DNA from: Bordetella parapertussis
GTDB lineage: Bacteria; Pseudomonadota; Gammaproteobacteria; Burkholderiales; Burkholderiaceae_B
Assembly: GCA_945872285.1 (NCBI GenBank)
Contig: CAMBZR010000112.1
Span: 1-7,352 of the forward strand
DNA: 7,352 nt
Direction: 5' to 3'
Part shown: positions 1 to 7,352 of the stretch, piece by piece
How the letters are laid out: the number at the start of each line of letters is the position of its first letter
Position numbering within the stretch: the stretch's first letter is position 1
Made by a program: the position numbers and the translations under genes
Notes under the pieces: generated by a model
Told to the model about the DNA's origin: nothing
Databases searched by the model: none
The model's input: the letters and a program-made list of their open reading frames with translations, nothing else

Positions 1-575
1 TCGGTGTTCAAAACCTGACCTGCATCAGTAACAATGCCGGCGTCGATGGCTTTGGCCTGGGCATGCTGCTGCACACACGTCAGGTTAAAAAAATGATCGC
101 CTCGTATGTGGGCGAAAACAAAGAGTTTGAACGTCAGTTTTTGGCCGGCGAGCTTGAACTTGAATTTACCCCTCAAGGTACGCTGGCCGAACGCCTGCGT
201 GCTGGGGGCGCCGGTATTCCGGCCTTCTTTACCCGCACCGGTGTAGGCACCGTGGTGGCAGACGGCAAAGAAATCCGTGAATTTGATGGCGAGCAATACG
301 TCATGGAACGCGCCTTGGTACCCGAGATCTCTTTAGTCAAAGCGTATATTGCCGATCGCAGTGGCAATTTGATTTTTCATAAAACCGCGCGCAACTTTAA
401 TCCGCCGGTTGCGATGGCAGGCAAGTTAACTGTCGTCGAAGTTGAAAAAATCGTTGAACTCGGCGAGCTCGACCCCGATCAGATTCATCTGCCCGGCATT
501 TATGTGCATCGCATTGTGATCAATGCGACCCCTGAAAAACGCATCGAACAACGCACCGTTCGCGCGGCAAACTAA
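1..575 (+). CDS. scoA: 3-oxoacid CoA-transferase subunit A (3' part)
   Basis: This is the alpha subunit of succinyl-CoA:3-oxoacid CoA-transferase, a cytoplasmic CoA-transferase family I enzyme that moves CoA from succinyl-CoA to acetoacetate or related 3-oxoacids. The reading frame is open from the window edge (first full codon at 3) and gives 190 residues, so roughly 40-45 N-terminal residues, including the usual glycine-rich signature, lie upstream. The ATG at 63 is internal, because the residues before it (SNNAGVDGFGLG) are a conserved family stretch. Other family blocks seen are SYVGENKEFERQ, TPQGTLAERLRAGGAGIPAFFT, HKTARNFNP and GELDPDQIHLPGIYVHR, ending in EKRIEQRTVR. That tail is typical of ScoA rather than the related 3-oxoadipate subunit PcaI, although substrate range cannot be proved from sequence. 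scoB follows after 12 nt, as expected for an obligate heteromeric partner. Confidence 0.93.
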   Translation, partial: GVQNLTCISNNAGVDGFGLGMLLHTRQVKKMIASYVGENKEFERQFLAGELELEFTPQGTLAERLRAGGAGIPAFFTRTGVGTVVADGKEIREFDGEQYVMERALVPEISLVKAYIADRSGNLIFHKTARNFNPPVAMAGKLTVVEVEKIVELGELDPDQIHLPGIYVHRIVINATPEKRIEQRTVRAAN

Positions 576-579
576 GGAG
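574..579 (+). promoter_or_regulatory. scoB ribosome binding site overlapping the scoA stop
   Basis: AAGGAG sits 8 nt upstream of the scoB ATG at 588, and its first two bases are the last two of the scoA TAA stop. This is the strongest Shine-Dalgarno sequence in the window. Ribosomes ending on scoA finish on top of it, which would help make the two subunits in equal amounts (inference). It fixes the scoB start. Confidence 0.85.
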
Positions 580-587
580 CAATCAAC

Positions 588-1250
588 ATGGCATGGACTC
601 GTGACGAAATGGCCGCCCGCGCGGCGCGCGAATTACAAGATGGTTTTTATGTCAATCTGGGCATTGGCTTGCCCACTTTGGTAGCCAATCATGTCCCTAA
701 GGGAATTGATGTTTGGTTGCAGTCAGAAAACGGCTTGCTGGGGATTGGGCCGTTTCCGCTCGAAAGCGAAGTCGATGCCGATATGATCAATGCCGGTAAG
801 CAAACGGTGACAACGATTCCTGGCTCGTCGATTTTTTCGTCGGCCGATTCGTTCGCGATGATTCGCGGCGGCAAGATTAATCTGGCGATTCTGGGCGCCA
901 TGCAGGTCTCCGAAACCGGTGACCTCGCGAACTGGATGATCCCGGGCAAGATGGTTAAGGGGATGGGCGGTGCGATGGACTTGGTCGCGGGTGTGGGGCG
1001 CGTCATTGTCTTAATGGAACACGTCGCGCATAAAAAAGATGGCACCGTAGATATGAAACTGTTGCCTAAGTGCACTCTGCCTTTGACGGGAGTGGGCGTG
1101 ATCGACATGGTCATTACCGACATGGGCGTGTTTGAAATCACACCAAACGGGCTCAAGTTGCTTGAACTGGCGTCTGGCGTGAGCATCGCAGACGTCCAAG
1201 CAAACACTGCAGCCAAGCTGGATGTCTCGGCCGTTGCTTTAGCAAACTAA
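588..1250 (+). CDS. scoB: 3-oxoacid CoA-transferase subunit B
   Basis: This is the beta (catalytic) subunit of succinyl-CoA:3-oxoacid CoA-transferase, the partner of the preceding ScoA. It is 220 residues long, the usual length for the family (about 210-220). The start at 588 is supported by AAGGAG 8 nt upstream and by the typical N-terminus [17 protein letters not shown]. Visible family blocks are NLGIGLPT (residues 23-30), [13 protein letters not shown] (43-55) and the conserved region around residues 109-135 ([13 protein letters not shown] followed by GMGGAMDL). Glu47 in SENG aligns with the glutamate that forms the glutamyl-CoA thioester in mammalian SCOT. All expected features are present, with no truncation or frameshift. 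In bacteria such pairs serve ketone-body, polyhydroxybutyrate or short-chain acid turnover; which applies here is not shown. The dedA-family gene begins 11 nt downstream. Confidence 0.95.
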   Translation: MAWTRDEMAARAARELQDGFYVNLGIGLPTLVANHVPKGIDVWLQSENGLLGIGPFPLESEVDADMINAGKQTVTTIPGSSIFSSADSFAMIRGGKINLAILGAMQVSETGDLANWMIPGKMVKGMGGAMDLVAGVGRVIVLMEHVAHKKDGTVDMKLLPKCTLPLTGVGVIDMVITDMGVFEITPNGLKLLELASGVSIADVQANTAAKLDVSAVALAN

Positions 1251-1253
1251 GGA
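1249..1253 (+). promoter_or_regulatory. dedA ribosome binding site
   Basis: AAGGA lies 8 nt upstream of the ATG at 1262 and overlaps the scoB TAA stop (1248-1250), the same arrangement as at the scoA/scoB junction. It supports 1262 as the dedA start and argues that dedA is read from the scoAB transcript. Confidence 0.7.
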
Positions 1254-1261
1254 TTTTTGGG

Positions 1262-1903
1262 ATGGATTTCATCACCGGCTTGTTAGATTTATTGCTGCAT
1301 ATTGATAAAACAATGTTGCAGTTCATCGAGGCGCATGGTGTATGGATTTATGCCTTACTCGTGGCCATTATTTTTGCCGAAACGGGTTTGGTGTTTATGC
1401 CGTTTTTGCCTGGCGATTCGTTGCTGTTTGTTGCGGGTGCAGTGTGCGCCATGGGCAAGATGGATATCTATCTGTTAATGGCCCTTTTGACTACGGCGGC
1501 CATTGTGGGCGATGCGGTGAACTATTCGATCGGTCGTTGGTTTGGTGCAGCCTTGATTGCCCGCACCAGCCTCGTGAATGCGAAACATATGGCTTATACC
1601 CAAGGGTTCTATGATCGCTACGGTGGTCAAACCATCATTATCGCGCGCTTTATTCCGCTCGCGCGCACCATGGCGCCCTTCGTCGCAGGCTTTGCGCGGT
1701 TTGATCCCAAGCGGTTCGTTTTGTATAACGTCACCGGCGGTCTGCTTTGGGTGGTATCGCTAACCGTGGCGGGCTACTGGTTTGGCAATCTTCCCTTCGT
1801 GCGTAACAACCTGACCCTGGTAATTTTGTTCATTATTTTCTTGTCGATTTTGCCTGGCATTATTGCGGTACTCAAGGCCAAGTTCTCGCGCTCCTCTCAA
1901 TGA
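1262..1903 (+). CDS. dedA: DedA family inner-membrane protein
   Basis: This is a 213-residue polytopic inner-membrane protein of the DedA (SNARE-associated/VTT domain) superfamily. From memory it resembles E. coli DedA itself more than YqjA or YghB: a shared LLHID near the N-terminus, ETGLVFMPFLPGDSLLFVAGA (40-60), AAIVGDAVNYSIGR (79-92) and ARFIPLARTMAPFVAG (128-143). Key family residues are present: Glu40 and Asp52 near the re-entrant segment, and Arg129 and Arg135 in the FxPxxR motif. These match the acidic and arginine residues needed for function in E. coli YqjA. Hydrophobic segments are seen near 27-48, 53-88, 155-176 and 183-204. Some family members have been shown to return undecaprenyl phosphate across the membrane; others affect membrane-potential or pH tolerance. 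The exact substrate here is unknown. The stop overlaps the next start as ATGA. Confidence 0.92.
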   Translation: MDFITGLLDLLLHIDKTMLQFIEAHGVWIYALLVAIIFAETGLVFMPFLPGDSLLFVAGAVCAMGKMDIYLLMALLTTAAIVGDAVNYSIGRWFGAALIARTSLVNAKHMAYTQGFYDRYGGQTIIIARFIPLARTMAPFVAGFARFDPKRFVLYNVTGGLLWVVSLTVAGYWFGNLPFVRNNLTLVILFIIFLSILPGIIAVLKAKFSRSSQ

Positions 1904-3717
1904 CAACAACGGTGTCGACTTCTATTGCGTCTGATGCGCGAGCGGCGTTGCGCGCTGCCATGCAGACTGCCGGGGTACAGGCTTGCCTGATACCGTCGGC
2001 AGACCCTCATTTGTCTGAATATTTGCCCGATTACTGGCAGGTGCGCCCTTGGCTGACTGGCTTTAGTGGTTCGGTTGGTACGGTTGTCGTCACGGATAAT
2101 TTTGCTGGCCTGTGGGTGGATAGTCGTTACTGGGTGCAAGCCGAGGCCGAACTGGCAGGCACCGACATTACCCTCATGAAAATTGGTGTGGCAACAGACC
2201 CTGCCCACACTAACTGGTTGGCCGCGCAACTTCCCAAGGGTGCGACGGTGGCGGTCGATGGCCGTGCGTTGGGATTGGCCGCGCGCGACGCACTACTTGC
2301 GTTGCTGACCCCGGGTGGCATCCACTTAAAACTAGATCTTGATTTGCCCGGGCTATGCTGGCCCGAACGCCCGTTGTTACCGACGGCGGCGGTGCGCGAT
2401 TTGCCGCTAGAAATCGCGGGTGCCTCGCGACAAGACAAACTCGTACGCGTGCGCGAGGCGATGGTTGAGCAGGGTGCCCAGTGGCATCTGTTATCGACCC
2501 TTGATGATATTGCCTGGCTCTTGAATTTGCGCGGCAGCGACGTGTCGTTTAACCCAGTGTTTCTGTCGCACGTCTTAATCGGTCTGAACGACGCCCAGTT
2601 GTTTGTGTTGCCCGGCAAGGTGGATGCTAGTCTGACAAGCAAACTCGCCGAAGCGCATGTTTATGTGCGACCGTATGACGCTGTGGCACAGGTCTTGGCC
2701 GAGTTACCCAAAACAGAGGTGCTGCTGTTCGACCCAGCGCGCACGACTTGTGCGCTGATCGATCGCTTGCGCACACGCACTGTGCGTGCCATGAACCCCA
2801 GCACTTTTTTTAAGTCACAAAAAACCGCATTCGAGCTCAATCACGTGCGCCGCGTCATGGAACAAGACGGTGCCGCCTTGTGTTCGTTTTTTGCCTGGCT
2901 CGAAAAAGCCATCGCCTGCAGTGACACGACGTCGCTAAACGAATTGATGATCGACGAGCGCCTGCTTGCACTGCGCGCTCAACAACCAGGCTTTGTGTCT
3001 CGCAGCTTTGGCACGATTTCGGCGTTTAATGCCAACGGCGCGATGCCGCATTACCGCCCCACCGAGGCCTCGCATGCACAAATCAAGGGCGATGGCTTGT
3101 TGTTAATCGATTCAGGTGCGCAATACTTGGGGGGCACCACTGACATTACCCGCGTGGTGCCAGTCGGCACGCCGACTGAACCGCAAAAAGACGACTACAC
3201 CGCGGTGCTCAAAGCGATGATCGCCTTGTCGCGTCTGAGGTTTCCGCGTGGGGTTGCTTCGCCGATGCTTGATGCCGTGGCTCGCGCGCCCTTGTGGGAT
3301 CGCTTGGCCGAGTACGGTCACGGTACAGGCCACGGGGTGGGGTATTACCTGAATGTGCACGAAGGCCCACAGGTGATTTCTTACCGAGCTGCGCCGGCCC
3401 CGCACACTGCCATGCAACCTGGCATGATTACCTCAAACGAACCGGGGCTGTACCGGCCGGGTCGTTGGGGAATCCGAATCGAAAATCTGGTTTGTAATCA
3501 AAATGCTGGAGAATCTGAATTCGGTGAATTTCTTGAGTTTGAGACCTTGACACTTTGCCCGATTCATACAACCTGTATCCAGCCCAGCCAGCTGCGCGAT
3601 GACGAAATTGCTTGGCTAAACGCCTATCACCAAGAGGTACTTCAACGCTTGGCGCCACGCCTTGAGGGTGACGGACTCGCCTGGTTGTTGCAGCGCACAC
3701 AGCCACTAAAGCGCTGA
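1900..3717 (+). CDS. Xaa-Pro aminopeptidase, long three-domain M24B type
   Basis: This is a probable cytoplasmic metallo-aminopeptidase that removes an N-terminal residue preceding proline. At 605 residues it is much longer than E. coli PepP (about 440) and has the layout of eukaryotic XPNPEP1: two creatinase-like N-terminal domains (about 10-165 with WLTGFSGSVG and LWVDSRYW, and about 175-305), then the pita-bread catalytic domain (about 310-550) and a C-terminal extension. All five metal ligands are seen: Asp404, Asp415, His478, Glu514 and Glu528. The supporting histidines are His384 (MPHYRP) and His487 (NVHEGP). Spacing matches human XPNPEP1 with a nearly constant offset. Two divalent metals, usually Mn, are expected. 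The ATG is inside the ATGA overlap with dedA and no Shine-Dalgarno sequence is visible, so translation is probably coupled to dedA. Peptide specificity and any link to the CoA-transferase are unknown. Confidence 0.92.
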   Translation: MTTTVSTSIASDARAALRAAMQTAGVQACLIPSADPHLSEYLPDYWQVRPWLTGFSGSVGTVVVTDNFAGLWVDSRYWVQAEAELAGTDITLMKIGVATDPAHTNWLAAQLPKGATVAVDGRALGLAARDALLALLTPGGIHLKLDLDLPGLCWPERPLLPTAAVRDLPLEIAGASRQDKLVRVREAMVEQGAQWHLLSTLDDIAWLLNLRGSDVSFNPVFLSHVLIGLNDAQLFVLPGKVDASLTSKLAEAHVYVRPYDAVAQVLAELPKTEVLLFDPARTTCALIDRLRTRTVRAMNPSTFFKSQKTAFELNHVRRVMEQDGAALCSFFAWLEKAIACSDTTSLNELMIDERLLALRAQQPGFVSRSFGTISAFNANGAMPHYRPTEASHAQIKGDGLLLIDSGAQYLGGTTDITRVVPVGTPTEPQKDDYTAVLKAMIALSRLRFPRGVASPMLDAVARAPLWDRLAEYGHGTGHGVGYYLNVHEGPQVISYRAAPAPHTAMQPGMITSNEPGLYRPGRWGIRIENLVCNQNAGESEFGEFLEFETLTLCPIHTTCIQPSQLRDDEIAWLNAYHQEVLQRLAPRLEGDGLAWLLQRTQPLKR

Positions 3718-3736
3718 AACAGTTCCCCGCAAAGGT

Positions 3737-3741
3737 CACGC

Positions 3742-3744
<3 letters not shown>
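3737..3744. repeat. 8-bp perfect palindrome CACGCGTG
   Basis: CACGCGTG reads the same on both strands and lies just upstream of the pyrG -10, in the place of the promoter spacer. Its last three bases are shared with the left arm of the larger inverted repeat 3742-3778. It could be a half of an operator or may be chance in GC-rich DNA. Confidence 0.35.
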
Positions 3745-5444
<1,700 letters not shown>

Positions 5445-5445
<1 letters not shown>

Positions 5446-6296
5446 TGAAGCTGTGCGGCTTCGAAATTGGCTTAACCCAGCCCTTTTTTTTGATCGCTGG
5501 GCCCTGCGTGATCGAATCACGCCAAATGGCCTTTGATACTGCGGGTCGTTTGTGCGAACTCACGACCGCGCTGGGGATCCCGTTTATTTATAAAAGCTCG
5601 TTTGATAAAGCCAATCGTAGTTCGGGTGCCTCGTATCGTGGCCCCGGAATGGCCGAGGGCTTGCAGATATTGTCAGACGTGCGCGCGCACTTTAAGGTGC
5701 CGGTGCTGACGGATGTGCACGACAAAGACCAAGTCGCCCAAGTGGCTGCGGTGGTTGATGTGTTGCAAACGCCTGCATTTTTGTGCCGTCAAACCGATTT
5801 TATTGAAGCTTGCGCGGCCAGCGGTAAACCCGTCAATATCAAAAAAGGCCAATTTTTGGCGCCTCACGATATGTTGCAGGTGGTTGCAAAAGCTCGTCTT
5901 GCGGCGCAAAAGGCGGGTGTCCCCGAAGATATTATGGTTTGCGAGCGAGGAGTCTCGTTTGGCTACAACAACTTAGTGTCAGATATGCGGGCTTTAGCGA
6001 TCATGCGCGAAACCCAATGCCCGGTGGTGTTCGACGCCACCCATTCGGTGCAGTTGCCTGGCGGACAAGGCACTTCGTCTGGCGGTCAACGCGAATTCGT
6101 TCCGGTCTTAGCCCGGGCCGCAGTGGCCGCGGGCGTTTCTGGTTTGTTCATGGAAACCCATCCTAATCCGGCGCAAGCGCTCTCCGATGGGCCCAACGCC
6201 GTACCTTTAGATCAAATGAAAGACCTGCTTGCCACCTTGCTTGATTTAGATCGAGTGGTTAAACGGCACGGCTTTCTTGAGTCGCGTTTTGCTTAA
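5445..6296 (+). CDS. kdsA: KDO-8-phosphate synthase, metal-dependent class II type
   Basis: The enzyme condenses phosphoenolpyruvate with D-arabinose-5-phosphate to give 3-deoxy-D-manno-octulosonate-8-phosphate, the precursor of KDO in lipopolysaccharide. It is 283 residues, normal for the family. Substrate-binding blocks are [12 protein letters not shown] (49-60), FLCRQTDF (112-119), NIKKGQF (131-137) and [16 protein letters not shown] (167-182). Cys21 in AGPCVIES, His200 in [11 protein letters not shown], Glu237 in METHPNP and Asp248 in LSDGP match the four metal ligands of Aquifex KdsA (Cys11, His185, Glu222, Asp233). Metal-independent enzymes such as that of E. coli have Asn in place of the Cys. 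The [11 protein letters not shown]-terminus supports the start. The ATG overlaps the pyrG stop (TGATG) behind only a weak AGG, so it is probably translationally coupled to pyrG. The gene is essential wherever KDO is needed. Confidence 0.97.
5476..5501 (+). repeat. inverted repeat with T8 tract in its loop, early kdsA
   Basis: CCCAGC (5476-5481) and GCTGGG (5496-5501) are exact reverse complements around a 14-nt loop that holds eight consecutive T (5484-5491). It covers kdsA codons 11-19. The mRNA could form a 6-bp GC-rich hairpin about 30 nt after the start codon. The T tract encodes the Phe-Phe-Leu before the AGPC motif, so it may simply reflect protein sequence. Confidence 0.35.
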
Positions 6297-6332
6297 AGTC
6301 ATCAAAATTTTAATTATCCAGGAAACCTTGAA
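6297..6332 (+). promoter_or_regulatory. AT-rich eno leader and ribosome binding site
   Basis: This 36-nt spacer between kdsA and eno is much richer in A and T than its surroundings and includes the palindrome AAAATTTT (6304-6311). AGGA at 6320-6323 lies 9 nt before the eno ATG and is a clear ribosome binding site. An unstructured leader would suit a highly translated glycolytic gene (inference). I see no convincing separate promoter inside it and no terminator, so eno is probably on the pyrG-kdsA transcript, perhaps with a further promoter within kdsA. Confidence 0.6.
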
Positions 6333-7352
6333 ATGAGTGCAATCGTAGATATCATCGGACGCGAAATTCTCGACTCGCGTGGCAACCCCACGGTCGAATG
6401 CGATGTGTTGCTTGAGTCCGGCGCGATGGGCCGTGCCTCGGTGCCGTCGGGTGCCTCAACCGGTAGTCGCGAGGCCATCGAACTGCGCGATGGTGATAAA
6501 TCACGCTATTTGGGTAAAGGCGTTTTGCGCGCGGTCGAAAACCTCAATACCGAAATCTCTGAAGCCCTGATGGGTTTAGACGCCCAAGAGCAAACCTTTT
6601 TAGATCGCACCCTGATTGAATTGGATGGCACTGAAGGCAAGTCGCGTTTGGGTGCCAACTCGATTTTGGCTGCGAGCATGGCCGTAGCACGCGCTGCCGC
6701 CGACGAATCTGGTTTGTCTTTGTATCGTTATTTTGGTGGCAGTGGCCCGATGAGTATGCCCGTGCCCATGATGAACGTGATCAACGGTGGCGCACACGCC
6801 AACAACACGCTCGATATGCAAGAGCTCATGATTTTGCCGGTTGGCGCAAAAAGCTTCAGGCAGGCCATGCAGATGGGTGCCGAAACTTTCCATGCACTTA
6901 AAAAAATCATTCACGATCAAGGCATGTCAACCGCTGTGGGTGACGAGGGTGGTTTTGCCCCGAATGTGCCTAATCACGAAGCGGCGATTCAATTAATTTT
7001 GCGCGCCATTGAAAACGCAGGCTACGAGCCAGGCACCCAAATCGCACTGGGGCTTGATTGCGCTGCCTCAGAGTTTTATCGCGACGGCAAATACACGCTT
7101 CAAGGCGAAGGCGGTTTGTCTTTAACGTCAAAAGAGCTGACCAATCTGCTGGCAACCTGGTGTGATAAATACCCCATCATCACCATCGAAGACGGCATGG
7201 CTGAAAACGATTGGGATGGCTGGAAGCATCTCACAGAACAACTCGGGCGCAAAATTCAGTTGGTAGGCGACGATTTGTTTGTGACAAATACCAAGATCTT
7301 GAAGCAGGGTATCGAGCGGGGCGTGGCAAACTCGATTTTGATCAAAATTAAT
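6333..7352 (+). CDS. eno: enolase (5' part, runs off the window)
   Basis: Enolase interconverts 2-phosphoglycerate and phosphoenolpyruvate in glycolysis, and in many proteobacteria also sits in the RNA degradosome. The frame is open for 340 codons to the window edge; the family is about 425-435 residues, so about 90 C-terminal residues are missing. The N-terminus ([19 protein letters not shown]) and start are typical, with AGGA 9 nt upstream. Visible sites are the mobile loop SGASTGSRE (39-47), GGAHANN with His155, Glu164, catalytic Glu205 in GDEGG, Mg ligands Asp242 (LDCAASEFY), Glu286 (IEDGM) and Asp313 (GDDLF), and the proton-abstracting Lys338 (LIKIN) two codons before the edge. The His-Arg-Ser and second Lys active-site residues lie beyond the window. 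It makes the phosphoenolpyruvate used by the KdsA encoded just upstream. Confidence 0.97.
   Translation, partial: MSAIVDIIGREILDSRGNPTVECDVLLESGAMGRASVPSGASTGSREAIELRDGDKSRYLGKGVLRAVENLNTEISEALMGLDAQEQTFLDRTLIELDGTEGKSRLGANSILAASMAVARAAADESGLSLYRYFGGSGPMSMPVPMMNVINGGAHANNTLDMQELMILPVGAKSFRQAMQMGAETFHALKKIIHDQGMSTAVGDEGGFAPNVPNHEAAIQLILRAIENAGYEPGTQIALGLDCAASEFYRDGKYTLQGEGGLSLTSKELTNLLATWCDKYPIITIEDGMAENDWDGWKHLTEQLGRKIQLVGDDLFVTNTKILKQGIERGVANSILIKIN

Noticed and set aside
689..1216. 175-codon open frame on the minus strand, antisense to scoB
   Set aside because: It lies wholly within scoB, which has a full set of family motifs. The predicted protein matches nothing I recognise, and such mirror frames are common in GC-rich coding DNA.
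1..1250. Assignment as 3-oxoadipate CoA-transferase (PcaI/PcaJ)
   Set aside because: The VHRIVIN...EKRIEQRTVR tail and the SENG context look like ScoA/ScoB, and no other 3-oxoadipate pathway gene is in the window. Substrate overlap cannot be excluded.
2127..2642. 171-codon minus-strand open frame inside the aminopeptidase gene
   Set aside because: It has no recognisable domain and sits opposite a well-supported coding region with domain structure throughout.
2774..2811. Hairpin (CACGCA/TGCGTG) followed by a T7 run, resembling a terminator
   Set aside because: It is inside the aminopeptidase gene and the T run is 16 nt from the stem, too far for an intrinsic terminator.
6289..6317. TTGCTT with AATTAT as a promoter for eno
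   Set aside because: The matches are weak (3/6 and 4/6), and transcription would start at or after the AGGA ribosome binding site, removing it from the mRNA.
6600..6920. 106-codon minus-strand open frame inside eno
   Set aside because: It is rich in His and Thr with no known motif and is fully contained in a highly conserved part of enolase.

Overview
The window looks like ordinary core chromosome of a Gram-negative betaproteobacterium, most likely order Burkholderiales. Reasons: the gene order pyrG-kdsA-eno, a KdsA of the form I remember from Burkholderia and relatives, a ScoA/ScoB pair of proteobacterial type, and mid-50s percent GC judged by eye. KdsA implies a lipopolysaccharide outer membrane. 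Genus cannot be fixed from this sequence. All seven genes are on the + strand, codon use looks uniform, and I see no insertion sequence, phage gene, CRISPR array, tRNA, rRNA or other sign of recent transfer.

Left block (1-3717): the 3' part of scoA, then scoB, a dedA-family membrane protein gene, and a long three-domain M24B aminopeptidase P-like gene. Spacings are 12, 11 and -4 nt, so these are probably co-transcribed, with the last two translationally coupled by an ATGA overlap. ScoAB moves CoA from succinyl-CoA to acetoacetate or related 3-oxoacids. DedA is an inner-membrane protein of a family linked to lipid-carrier translocation. The peptidase should remove N-terminal residues that precede proline. 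No pathway obviously unites the four.

Junction (3718-3795): the only intergenic gap of any size, 78 nt. It holds a perfect TATAAT -10 with no good -35, an 8-bp palindrome, a 7-bp inverted repeat bracketing the -10 and the likely transcription start, and a two-codon frame overlapping the pyrG start codon. No intrinsic terminator was found, so read-through from the left block is possible.

Right block (3796-7352): pyrG (CTP synthase), kdsA (KDO-8-phosphate synthase) overlapping it by 1 nt, and the first 340 codons of eno (enolase). These fit together biochemically. Enolase makes the phosphoenolpyruvate that KdsA condenses with arabinose-5-phosphate, and CTP from PyrG is what KdsB (not in this window) uses to activate KDO.

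I found no undescribed system here. The points worth a second look are modest: the architecture around the pyrG promoter and start codon, the metal-dependent (class II) signature of KdsA, and a T8 tract inside a small inverted repeat at the start of kdsA.
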